Notes under the pieces: model-generated
What the model was told of the DNA's origin: nothing
Seen by the model: only the letters and a program-made list of their open reading frames with translations
Databases searched by the model: none
Shown: piece after piece, positions 27,204-35,201 of the stretch
Position numbering within the stretch: position 1 is the stretch's first letter
Layout of the letters: every line of letters begins with the position of its first letter
Origin: UBA4427 sp046351135
Lineage (GTDB): Bacteria > Myxococcota_A > UBA9160 > UBA4427
Assembly: GCA_046351135.1 (NCBI GenBank)
Contig: JAXLZA010000017.1
Coordinates: 1-64,000, forward strand
Reading direction: 5' to 3'
Length of the DNA stretch: 64,000 nt
Made by a program: the position numbers and the translations under genes

Positions 27204-28624
27204 GCCGCCCCCGACCGGTCGACGGGATCCGGCGCGGCGATCCGCGCACGGTAGTCCGCGAGGGACTCGAGGGCGCGGCGCGCGAGCTCCTCGTTCTTCT
27301 CGCGCTTCGGCCGCTTGATCCGCCGCCCGCTCTTCGAGACGAAGGTCGCGCGCTCGGGCTCGAGGGCGGGAAAGAGGCCGTAGTTCACGTTCATCGGCTG
27401 GAAGTGCTTCGCGTCCGCGTTCTGCAGATGCCGCAGCAGCGCGCCATGGGCCGTCTCGGGCGGCGGTGCCGCATGCGGCAGGCCGAGCACGCGCCGCGCG
27501 ACGCCGATCCCGACCAGCAGGCCGACCGCCGCCGACTCGACGTAGCCCTCGACGCCGGACATCTGGCCAGCGAGGAAGACGCCGGGGCGCTTCTTCAGCT
27601 GGAGCTCGGCGTCGAGCTGAAGCGGGGCGTTGACGTAGGTGTTGCGGTGCACCCCGCCGAAGCGGGCGAAGACGGCCTCGCCCAGACCGGGGAGCATCCG
27701 GAAGATCCGCTTCTGCTCGCCGACGCGGAGCTTCGTCTGACAGCCGACCAGGTTCCAGAGCGTCCCCGCGCGATCCTCGCGGCGCAGCTGCACCACCGCC
27801 CACGGCCGCCGCCCCGTCCGCGGATCGACCAGCCCGACGGGCTTGAACGGACCGAAGGCGAGCGTCTCGCGCCCGCGCCGCGCCATCTCCTCGATCGGGA
27901 GACAGCCCTCGAAGAAGAGCGCCTGCTCGAACTCGTGGAGCGGGACCGTGTCGGCCGCGAGCAGGGCCTCGACGAACCCCTCGTACTGCTCCTTCGAGAG
28001 CGGAAGGTTCAGGTAGTCGCCCTCGCCCTCCCCCGTGTCCGCGTCGTAGCGCGACGCACGAAAGGCGATCTGCTCGTCGATCGAGTCGGCGTAGATCGTC
28101 GGTGAGATCGCGTCGTAGAAGTAGAGGTAGGCCTCGCCCAGCTCGCGGGCGAGGTCCTGCGCGAGCTCCGAGTCCGTCAGCGGACCGGTCGCGAGGATCA
28201 CGTGCGCCGCCTGCGGGATCCGCGTGACGCGCTCGGCGCGCAGCTCGATCCGCGGCTCCGACCGGATCGCCTCCGTCACCCGCCGCGAGAACTCGACGCG
28301 ATCGACCGCCAGCGCCTTGCCCGCCGGCACCGCCGTCTCGTCCGCCACCCGCAGGATCAGCGAGCCGAGCCGCCGCATCTCCTCCTTGAGCAGGCCCACC
28401 GCATTGCCCAGCGTGTTCGCGCGCAGGGAGTTGCTGCAGACGAGCTCGGCGAGGTCGGTCGAGCGGTGCGCCGGGGACAGGCGGTCCGGCTTCATCTCGA
28501 CCAGCACGACGCGCACCCCGCGCTGCGCGAGCTGCCAGGCGGCCTCGCAGCCGGCGAGACCGGCTCCGACCACCACGACCGGCTCGTCCTGGCTCGAGCC
28601 CTGGCTCGACGTCGGATCGCTCAC
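27200..28624 (-). CDS. trmFO: TrmFO, folate-dependent tRNA U54 methyltransferase
   Basis: A 474-residue flavoprotein that makes 5-methyluridine at position 54 of tRNA using methylene-tetrahydrofolate. Shows the FAD loop VVVVGAGLAGCEAAWQLA, the conserved ELVCSNSLRA with its functional cysteine, FEGCLPIEEMARRG with the second cysteine, and GQMSGVEGYVESAA. Start is GTG 28624, overlapping the dprA stop by GTGA. The stop overlaps xerC by four bases. Use of TrmFO rather than TrmA is common in Gram-positives, alphaproteobacteria and deltaproteobacterial lineages. Confidence 0.96.
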   Translation of the reverse strand: MSDPTSSQGSSQDEPVVVVGAGLAGCEAAWQLAQRGVRVVLVEMKPDRLSPAHRSTDLAELVCSNSLRANTLGNAVGLLKEEMRRLGSLILRVADETAVPAGKALAVDRVEFSRRVTEAIRSEPRIELRAERVTRIPQAAHVILATGPLTDSELAQDLARELGEAYLYFYDAISPTIYADSIDEQIAFRASRYDADTGEGEGDYLNLPLSKEQYEGFVEALLAADTVPLHEFEQALFFEGCLPIEEMARRGRETLAFGPFKPVGLVDPRTGRRPWAVVQLRREDRAGTLWNLVGCQTKLRVGEQKRIFRMLPGLGEAVFARFGGVHRNTYVNAPLQLDAELQLKKRPGVFLAGQMSGVEGYVESAAVGLLVGIGVARRVLGLPHAAPPPETAHGALLRHLQNADAKHFQPMNVNYGLFPALEPERATFVSKSGRRIKRPKREKNEELARRALESLADYRARIAAPDPVDRSGAA

Positions 28625-29700
28625 GGCGGGATCTCCTCGGGCTCCGGGGGCGCGCAGCGTAGCGAAGGGTGGACCGGCTCTCGATCTCCGGCCCGTCGGC
28701 AGGGATGGATCCGGCCATCCCGCTCCGGCACGACCCGCCCCGCCAGCTCGAGCTCGAGCAGCACCGTCGCGACGCGCCCCGGGTCGCCGACCGTCGCGGC
28801 GAGCAGCTCGTCGGACGTTCGCGGCGCCTCGTCGAGCAGGGCGAGGAGCTCGGCTTCGAGCGGATCCCCCCGGCGCCCCCCGGCGCGCGGCCCGCCGCCC
28901 TCCCCGATCGGCCCCTGCGCGCCCCGGGCGGTCCCGGCGCGGGCCGATCGCTTCGCTCGCCGCGCAACGGCGATTCCCAGATCCTCGAGCAGGTCCCGCG
29001 CCGAGCGGATGGCCCGCGCCCCCTCGCGGAGGAGCTGGTTCGTCCCCGCTGCGAACGGCCCGTCGACGGTCCCCGGGACGACGAAGACCTCGCGGCCCTG
29101 ATTCAAGGCGTGGCGGACGGTGATCAGCGACCCGCTCCGACTGCGCGCCTCGACGACGACCACCGCGCGGGCCAGACCACTGATGATGCGATTGCGCAGC
29201 GGGAAATGGAGGGGGCGCGGCAGCGTCCCGAGCGGCAGCTCGGAGAGGATCGCCCCGGCGCGCACCATCTCCTCCGCGAGCCGTCGATGCTCCGGCGGAT
29301 AGATCCGATCGACACCGCAGGCGAGCACGCCGAAGGTCGCACCGCCGGCCTCGAGCGCGCCCCGATGGGCCTCGGCGTCGATCCCGCGCGCGAGCCCCGA
29401 CACGATCGTGATGCCCTCGCGGGCGAGATCCCGCGCGAGGTCGTGGGCGAAGCGGCGGGCGGCGAGGGTCGCGGCCCGGGATCCGACGATCGCGACCGAC
29501 GGATCGGCCAGTCGCTCCGCCTGCCCCCGAACGCTGAGCACGAGCGGCGCATCGTCGAGGGCTCGCAAGGCTTCGGGATAGGCCGGATCGGGAATCGGGA
29601 CGAGGCGCGCTCCGAGGCGCTCGTGGCGGGTCACCAGCGCATCGAGCGCGGCCCTGTCCGCCTCGAGGTTTACACCCGCCTCGAGGAGCAGCGACTCCAC
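28621..29700 (-). CDS. dprA: DNA processing protein DprA
   Basis: A 359-residue DprA/Smf protein, which binds single-stranded DNA and loads RecA during natural transformation. The Rossmann-like core has VAIVGSRAATLAARRFA, IVSGLARGIDAEAHRGAL, FPLRNRIISGLA and GSLITVRHALNQGREVF; a winged-helix-like domain closes the C-terminus. The first acceptable start is GTG 29700, but family-like sequence (ARAWLALQRALAFQPEQLAP) continues in frame upstream as far as a stop at 29878-29880 with no ATG, GTG or TTG. So the true start may be a rare codon such as CTG, or the N-terminus has been trimmed. It heads a dprA-trmFO-xerC-hslV-hslU run. Confidence 0.92.
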   Translation of the reverse strand: MESLLLEAGVNLEADRAALDALVTRHERLGARLVPIPDPAYPEALRALDDAPLVLSVRGQAERLADPSVAIVGSRAATLAARRFAHDLARDLAREGITIVSGLARGIDAEAHRGALEAGGATFGVLACGVDRIYPPEHRRLAEEMVRAGAILSELPLGTLPRPLHFPLRNRIISGLARAVVVVEARSRSGSLITVRHALNQGREVFVVPGTVDGPFAAGTNQLLREGARAIRSARDLLEDLGIAVARRAKRSARAGTARGAQGPIGEGGGPRAGGRRGDPLEAELLALLDEAPRTSDELLAATVGDPGRVATVLLELELAGRVVPERDGRIHPCRRAGDREPVHPSLRCAPPEPEEIPP

Positions 29701-29942
29701 GGTTCGGCCGGCCCGCAGCGCCGGAGCGAGCTGCTCCGGCTGGAAGGCCAGCGCGCGCTGCAGTGCGAGCCAGGCGCGAGCGTCCGGCGGGGCGAGGCCG
29801 GCAGAGCGCGTCTCGCCCTTCGAGTTCGAGGGTTCCGTCGACCGACTCCCGGGACCGACCGGGGTCTGTCCAGGGAATCAGAGCCGATCCGGCGCGTCCA
29901 CCCGAAGCCGATCGTTCACGCCGCGCGAAGCGGCGTGCACGC

Positions 29943-31346
29943 TCAGCGCGAGGCCAGCCGCGCCGCCATGGGTCGAACGGTGTCGCCCACCTCGAGCTCC
30001 CGCGCCGCGTTCAGCACGAAGGCGACGGCGGTGCTCGGCTCGACAGAGACGACGACGAGCGTCCCGACCTTGGTGTCCGGGGTCTGGACGTCGATGGCCC
30101 GCGAAACGTCGTGTCGGATTCCGCCGCGTCCCACGACCTCGAGCTCGCTCCCGACCTCGAGACCGTCGAGCTCGCCGCGATTCAGATACACGTAGCCGCC
30201 GTCGGCCATGACCGTTCGCGAGCCCGGCAGGAAGACGATGTTGCCCTCGCGCGCATCGGGCGTGCGAACCACCGTGACCTGCCGCGGCGCGGTCGGGCGA
30301 GCGAGGATGCGCGCGCCCCGGCGGATCTCCGCATAGCTCATGCGGATCACGCCGACCGAGGTGTCCCCCGTCAGCTGCCGGACCTCGACCCAGCCGAGCA
30401 CGTCGACGTGATGGCCCAGGATCCGATTCGAGCCGACCTCGCGCACGATCTCGACGGCCTCGAAGATGGTGAAACGATCGCCGACCTGGGTGTCGCCCTC
30501 GCCGAGGCCGAGGTACACGACGTCGCCCTCGGCGATGTTGGTCCGTTCGCTCGGGCTGTCGACGATGCTCGACGCGCCCGCGAGCTGCTCCTCGGTCAGG
30601 AAGCCCATCGCCGCCCGGGTGCTCACCGTGATCTTCCGACCCGTGGGCGTCGGATCCGGGACAGCCGCGAGCACCGGCTCTTCGGGCGCCTCGGTCATCT
30701 CCTCTTCGAGCGGCTCCTCGTCCATCGCCGGAGCGGCGGGCTCCACCGGCGGCGTCGCCGTAGCCACGGCGTCCTCCGCTGCGGCGCTCTCTTCGACAAG
30801 GCGCTCGAGGAAGGCGTCGGCCTCGTCGTCGGAGACGACGCGCATCTCGTTGGCCGTGATCCAGATGCGATCGCCGGGGCGGATCCGATGGGGATTCGCG
30901 ATGTCGTGGTTGTCGGTCCAGACCGACGGCCAGACCCAGGGCGTGCCGAGATAGGCCGCCGAAAGATCCCAGAGCGTATCCCCTCGCGACACCGTATGGA
31001 GTCGACCGATGCGGCCCTGATCGTCGACGCCCTGCGGACCGAGGACGATCGTCTTGCCTCCCCGAACGACCCGGACCGCTTCGCCGGTCTCGGCCGCGAT
31101 GGAGGGCGCAGTCTCTCTTGCGGCCGCCACGGAAGCGTCGGTCGTCCCGGCCGTCGCCGCGGGCGCATCCCCTTCGACGGGCATCGCCGCCGTCGCGGCC
31201 GGCTCGGCCGCGGGCTCGGACGCAGGGGCGGTCGGAGCCGCCTCGGTCTGGGCCGCCGGCGGATTCGCCTTGTCTTCCGCCGCCGCAGGCGCCGCGGACA
31301 AGCCGATGGCGACGAGGGAGACGAGCAGGATTTCGGTGCGCCTCAT
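29943..31346 (-). CDS. Secreted LysM-domain protein
   Basis: A 467-residue exported protein. Signal peptide MRRTEILLVSLVAIGLSAAP...AAA (about 1-23), an A/P/E-rich linker, one LysM peptidoglycan-binding domain at about 115-165 (HTVSRGDTLWDLSAAYLGTP, ending RIRPGDRIWI), an acidic linker (about 180-240), and a C-terminal beta-rich region with several short repeated modules (EGDVVYLGLGEG, KVGTLVVVSVEPS). The form resembles LysM proteins with WPSVW-type repeats that bind peptidoglycan and help envelope integrity. ATG 31346 has GGAGGAAC just upstream. No enzyme domain is seen. Confidence 0.82.
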   Translation of the reverse strand: MRRTEILLVSLVAIGLSAAPAAAEDKANPPAAQTEAAPTAPASEPAAEPAATAAMPVEGDAPAATAGTTDASVAAARETAPSIAAETGEAVRVVRGGKTIVLGPQGVDDQGRIGRLHTVSRGDTLWDLSAAYLGTPWVWPSVWTDNHDIANPHRIRPGDRIWITANEMRVVSDDEADAFLERLVEESAAAEDAVATATPPVEPAAPAMDEEPLEEEMTEAPEEPVLAAVPDPTPTGRKITVSTRAAMGFLTEEQLAGASSIVDSPSERTNIAEGDVVYLGLGEGDTQVGDRFTIFEAVEIVREVGSNRILGHHVDVLGWVEVRQLTGDTSVGVIRMSYAEIRRGARILARPTAPRQVTVVRTPDAREGNIVFLPGSRTVMADGGYVYLNRGELDGLEVGSELEVVGRGGIRHDVSRAIDVQTPDTKVGTLVVVSVEPSTAVAFVLNAARELEVGDTVRPMAARLASR

Positions 31347-31490
31347 GAGTTCCTCCGTGGACCGTGTCCGCGCTTGGGCGGCCGACCGGTGGCAGGGGCG
31401 GCGATCGCCCGGCCACGGACGCACGCACCCCTCCGGCGAACCTATCGGTGCGCGTCCGGGAACTCTTGACGACTGCACGGAAACGACGAT

Positions 31491-31516
31491 CGGGCCGGCC
31501 CGCGGGGGCCGACCCG
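31491..31516 (-). terminator. Terminator after the PrsT-like gene
   Basis: Eleven-bp arms (CGGGTCGGCCC / GGGCCGGCCCG on the minus strand, with one G-U pair) and a 4-base loop, followed by ATCGTCGTTT. It lies 27 bases past the stop of the TPR lipoprotein gene and marks the end of the EPS operon. Confidence 0.65.
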
Positions 31517-31542
31517 CTCCTTGGACGTCGATGCGACCGGGC

Positions 31543-34134
31543 TCAGCCCTTCGCGCCGAGACGCTCGAGGCGCTTGCGGGCCTCCACCGCCCAGGCGGGC
31601 TCGTCGATGGAGAGCCCCTTCTTCTTGGACGCCGCCACCAGGTTCTGGCCGAACTCGACGGACTTCCGACTCTCGGCGATGGCCTTGTCGGCCTCGGAGT
31701 TGCGCTCGTAGGCCTCGGCCAGATGGTTTCGCACGATGCCCTGGACCTCGTAGGCGTCCTGCGGGAAGCGGCCCCGGGCCTCTTCGAGGTAGCCGATGGC
31801 CGCCGAGGGCACACCGCGCTTGAGCATGACCCAGCCGAGGGTGTCCGAGGCGTTGCCGTCGTCCGGCAGCTGCTCCTTGGCCTGCTGCGCCAGCTCGAGG
31901 GCCCGATCGAGATCTCCGCCGCTCTCGGCGATCAGGTAGGCGAGATTGTTCTTCGCCATCGCGAGGTCGTTGTTGATGCCGATCGCCTTCTCGTAGGTCT
32001 TGATCGCCTCGTCCCGGCGGTCGTTCTGCTCGTAGGCGATGGCGAGCCGGTACTGGAGATCCGCGGACTCGGGCACCGACGCCGCCGCCCGCTCGAGGAT
32101 CTGGACCATCTCGGCCGACTTGCCTTCCCGGAGCGCGACGTCGGCGAGGGTCAGCTGGGCCGTGACGTTGCGGCCGTCGAGCTCGATCGCATGCTCGAGC
32201 GCCTTGCGGCCCGCCGCGACGTCGCCGCCCAGCAGGGCCACCTCGCCCTGGAGCTCGGCGAGCGAGCTGTCCTTCGGGTTGGCCGCCGCCGCCTTCTCGA
32301 TCCGGGCGACCGAATCGGCGAGCTTGCCCTGCTGCTGGTCGAGGGCGAGCAGGGTCCGCAGGACCTGGGCGTTGCCCGGCGCCATCTCTTCCGCCTTGAG
32401 CAGGCGCGCGCGGCCCTGCTCGATGCGACCGAAGGCGAGATCGAGGCGGCCGAGGGCGAAGTGGGCCGCGGCATCCCGCTTCTCCTCGGGAATCTTCTCG
32501 ACCTCCTGATAGGCCTCTTCGCTGCGCCCGACGCGGATCAGGCTCTGGCCCACCACGATCCGCACGTCCCCGTCGTCGGGCCGCTGCGCGAGATAGGCGC
32601 GCCCCTGCTCGATCGCGAACTCGTGCTCGCCGAGCTGGGCGTGCACCTTCGCGAGCAGCTTGCGCGCGTCGAGCAGCTGGGGATCGAGCTCGACCGCACG
32701 CGCGAGCTCGACCCGGGCGCGAGAGAACTCGCCCGATGCGACCAGGGTCGAGCCGAGCACGAAGCGCGCCTGGGCCCAGTCCGGCTTCGCCTGCAGGACG
32801 GTCTCGAGCGACTGCTTGGCCGCCGCCGCATCGTTGTCCGTCAGCTTGATCTTCGCGTTGACGAAGTTGGCCTCCGGATTGTCGGGCTCCTTCTCGAGGA
32901 TGGCGTCGACGATCTTGCGCCCCTTGTCCATGGACTCGGGGTCCTTGCGCTTGAAGCCCAGATCGACGAGCAGCTCGGCCTCGCGCAGCTGCGCGCCGCG
33001 GTTCTCGGGGTCGATCTCGACCGCCTTGCGTGCCGCCGCCAGGGCACCTTCGAGGTCGTTCTGCTGACCCAGGTAGAGCGACAGCACCAGCTGGGCGGCC
33101 AGGCTGTCGGGTGCCTCCTCGGTGGCGCGGCGGATGAGCGCCGCTTCCTGGTCGAGTCGGCCCTCGACCCGGTTCAGGCGCGCCATCTGGTAGATGAGCT
33201 CGATCTTCGACTTGCTGTGGGTCACGCCCTCTTCGAGCGTGGCGATCGCCTGGTCGAAACGGCCGCGCGTATAGTGGAATGCGGACAGGAGCAGATAGGA
33301 CGACTGCACCGACTCCTCGCGCAGGAAGTTCGGGATGAGCGAGGTGGTCGTCCCCGCCTTCTCCTTCGCGTTGCGCTTGGGGGCCTCCTCCGGCGCCTGC
33401 TGGGCGAGCTCCACCGCCTTCTTCAACAGGGTCTCGGCCTCGGCATCGCGATCGGTCGAGCGCGCGACCAGGCGGGCGAGGCTCGAGTAGGCGATGTAGC
33501 TCTCCTCGACGGCGACGAGATCGCGCAGCTGCTGCTCGGCCTCGTCGAAGCGCCCGCGGCGCTCGAGGAATCCGGAATAGAGGAAGCGATAGGCGGGGCC
33601 CTTCGGATCCGAGTCGATCGAGGCCTTGAAGTCGGCCTCGGCGCCCTCCAGGTCCTCCTTGGCTTCGCGCGCCTGGGCGCGGAGGATGAAGGCCGGAGAG
33701 CTCTTGGGATCGAGCGCGAGCACCGCCTCGGCCTGCTCGAGCGCGACGTCGTGCTCGCCGATCGCGGCCGACACGGTGCCGTATCGCAGCCTCGCCTCGA
33801 CGTTCTTCGGGTCGAGCCGCACCGTCTCGGACATCTCCCAGTAGGCCTCGCGCGGCTTCTGGGTCTCGAGGTAGGCGAGCGAGAGGGCCTCGTGGGCGCC
33901 CGCATGCTCGGGATTGATCTGCAGGACGTTCTTGAACTCGATCACGGCCTCGTCGAACTGCCCCTTGTCGGCGTAGGCCTCACCGCTCTTCATGAAGTCG
34001 GCGATCCGATCCGCATCGCTCGCGCAGCCGGCGAGGCCCACGCTGATCAGCAGTCCGAGCAGCAGTCCGAGCAGGAGACGACTCGCGTGGAGACGGGGAG
34101 TCCGAAGCAGGGATTGACGTTCGAAGACGTTCAC
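31543..34134 (-). CDS. Large TPR lipoprotein of the PEP-CTERM/XrtA system (PrsT-like)
   Basis: An 863-residue outer-membrane lipoprotein made of about 20 TPR repeats. A signal sequence with lipobox GLAGC (Cys about 37) is followed by repeats throughout (AYADKGQFDEAVIEFKNVLQ near the start; DAYEVQGIVRNHLAEAYERN near the end). This size, lipobox and repeat pattern match the PEP-CTERM system TPR-repeat lipoprotein PrsT, found with exosortase A loci. It likely scaffolds export or assembly of the polysaccharide. The start is GTG 34134 with AAAGGATGAG before it; two exact 13-base repeats lie just upstream. Separate promoter from the rest of the EPS genes is likely, since crp ends 198 bases upstream. 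Confidence 0.85.
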   Translation of the reverse strand: MNVFERQSLLRTPRLHASRLLLGLLLGLLISVGLAGCASDADRIADFMKSGEAYADKGQFDEAVIEFKNVLQINPEHAGAHEALSLAYLETQKPREAYWEMSETVRLDPKNVEARLRYGTVSAAIGEHDVALEQAEAVLALDPKSSPAFILRAQAREAKEDLEGAEADFKASIDSDPKGPAYRFLYSGFLERRGRFDEAEQQLRDLVAVEESYIAYSSLARLVARSTDRDAEAETLLKKAVELAQQAPEEAPKRNAKEKAGTTTSLIPNFLREESVQSSYLLLSAFHYTRGRFDQAIATLEEGVTHSKSKIELIYQMARLNRVEGRLDQEAALIRRATEEAPDSLAAQLVLSLYLGQQNDLEGALAAARKAVEIDPENRGAQLREAELLVDLGFKRKDPESMDKGRKIVDAILEKEPDNPEANFVNAKIKLTDNDAAAAKQSLETVLQAKPDWAQARFVLGSTLVASGEFSRARVELARAVELDPQLLDARKLLAKVHAQLGEHEFAIEQGRAYLAQRPDDGDVRIVVGQSLIRVGRSEEAYQEVEKIPEEKRDAAAHFALGRLDLAFGRIEQGRARLLKAEEMAPGNAQVLRTLLALDQQQGKLADSVARIEKAAAANPKDSSLAELQGEVALLGGDVAAGRKALEHAIELDGRNVTAQLTLADVALREGKSAEMVQILERAAASVPESADLQYRLAIAYEQNDRRDEAIKTYEKAIGINNDLAMAKNNLAYLIAESGGDLDRALELAQQAKEQLPDDGNASDTLGWVMLKRGVPSAAIGYLEEARGRFPQDAYEVQGIVRNHLAEAYERNSEADKAIAESRKSVEFGQNLVAASKKKGLSIDEPAWAVEARKRLERLGAKG

Positions 34135-34147
34135 GACTCATCCTTTA

Positions 34148-34173
34148 TCGGGGTTCACGATCGGGGTTCACGA
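34148..34173. repeat. 13-base tandem repeat in front of the PrsT-like gene
   Basis: TCGGGGTTCACGA occurs twice head to tail, exactly. Read on the minus strand each unit begins TCGTGAAC, and the same octamer occurs a third time across the GTG start codon of the TPR lipoprotein gene. It could be an operator or a site of copy-number variation. Confidence 0.75.
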
Positions 34174-34306
34174 GCCTGCGTAGCCCGAGGGAAAGCGAAT
34201 CGGGGGCAAGCTTGCGGCATCCCCCCGGACCCCGCCAGAGAACGGCTCGGGCCCGAGGCGCTGCCGCATGCGCCCTCGTCTTCGCTCGCAGATGTGCGCC
34301 GTCACT

Positions 34307-34328
34307 CCCCCCCGATCTCGCCGGGGGG
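34307..34328 (-). terminator. GC hairpin after crp
   Basis: A CCCCCC / GGGGGG inverted repeat with a loop of about 9 bases, starting 5 bases beyond the crp stop. No U-run follows, so terminator function is weakly supported. Confidence 0.32.
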
Positions 34329-34332
34329 TGCT

Positions 34333-35010
34333 TCAGCGATCGGCCGGAATCACGTAGCGCTTGCCCTCCTGGAGGAGCCAGCCGGATTCCTTCAACTGCT
34401 TGATCGCGCGGGTCACCGTCTCGCGGGACGTCCCCACCATGTCCGCGATCTGCTGATGCGTGAGGGGAGGCGTCATCAAGCGCGCCGGCCCGCTCTCCGC
34501 CGGCCGTGCGATCCGCTCGAAGAGATTGCGCGTGCGTTCCTCCACGCCCTGGAAGGAGAGCGAGCGGGCCTGCTCGTTGGTCTCCCGCAAACGGTTCGCG
34601 AGCTCCTCGATCACCGCGAGGGCGAGGTCGGGGCTCTGGCGCAGGAGATCGATGAAGTCCCGACGGGAGAGCGCGAGGAGCACCGACTCCTCGAGCGTCT
34701 TCACACTGGCCGAGCGCGTCTCGTTGCCGAGCAGCGCCATGTCGCCGAAGAATGCGCCGGCCTCGAGGAAGTTCATGATCTTCTCTCGGCCGTCGTCGGA
34801 GGCCTTCGTGACCTTCGCCCGTCCTTCGCGGATCACGTACATGTAGTCGCCCGGGAGCCCCTCCTCGACGACCGTCGCGTTCTTCGGGAAGCGGCGCTCG
34901 ATCAGGTGGGTCGCGAGCTCTTCCAGATCGCTCTCGCAGACCCGGCGGAAGAGCGGGATGCCCCGGAGCGAATCCAGAACGTCTTTTCGAATCGAGCCAG
35001 TGGTGTTCAT
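34333..35010 (-). CDS. Crp/Fnr-family transcription regulator
   Basis: A 225-residue regulator. Residues about 15-130 are a cyclic-nucleotide-binding beta-barrel with the phosphate-cassette region FLEAGAFFGDMALLGNETRSASV, similar to cAMP-binding proteins. A dimerisation helix follows, and a winged helix at about 165-215 has the recognition helix TSRETVTRAIKQL, close to the Crp consensus. There are no N-terminal cysteines for an iron-sulphur cluster, so it is not an oxygen-sensing Fnr. A Crp-type site lies 83 bases upstream, fitting autoregulation. Located between ugd and the PrsT-like gene, it probably controls the EPS locus. The ligand (cAMP, cyclic di-GMP or other) cannot be told from sequence. 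Confidence 0.9.
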   Translation of the reverse strand: MNTTGSIRKDVLDSLRGIPLFRRVCESDLEELATHLIERRFPKNATVVEEGLPGDYMYVIREGRAKVTKASDDGREKIMNFLEAGAFFGDMALLGNETRSASVKTLEESVLLALSRRDFIDLLRQSPDLALAVIEELANRLRETNEQARSLSFQGVEERTRNLFERIARPAESGPARLMTPPLTHQQIADMVGTSRETVTRAIKQLKESGWLLQEGKRYVIPADR

Positions 35011-35057
35011 GTGGACCTCGTCGGGCTTTCGGTGGGCCCTGCTCCCATCGCCGGCCT

Positions 35058-35108
35058 CGCGCTGATCGTACGTCTCAACCGGCCCGACCCTTGGTGACTG
35101 ATATCACA
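35058..35108 (-). promoter_or_regulatory. Crp-type binding site and class II-like promoter of the crp gene
   Basis: On the minus strand TGTGA-TATCAG-TCACC (35108-35093) matches the Crp consensus TGTGA-N6-TCACA at 9 of 10 defined bases. Downstream, TACGAT (35070-35065) can serve as a -10 box, placing a transcription start near 35058 and the site centre at about -42. That is the class II activator spacing. The -35 position is occupied by the site itself (CAAGGG), as expected. Confidence 0.62.
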
Positions 35109-35132
35109 GTTCTTCAGATCTCTGGATGGATT

Positions 35133-35154
35133 ATTTGGGATCATCGTCCCGAAT
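35133..35154. promoter_or_regulatory. Inverted repeat upstream of the Crp site
   Basis: ATTTGGGA-N6-TCCCGAAT: 8-base arms with one mismatch that is a G-U pair in RNA. It lies 25 bases upstream of the Crp site and 48 bases past the ugd stop, in an unusually AT-rich patch. Could be a second operator or a weak hairpin after ugd. Confidence 0.4.
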
Positions 35155-35201
35155 CTGATCCGCCCTTCCCGTCTCAGGTCGGCGGCCTCGGACCCGGCCG
35201 A

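Noticed and set aside
31054..35097. Plus-strand open frame of about 1,350 codons across the LysM, PrsT-like and crp genes
   Set aside because: It is the antisense shadow of the TPR repeats, crosses a terminator and intergenic regions, and shows no signal or domain.
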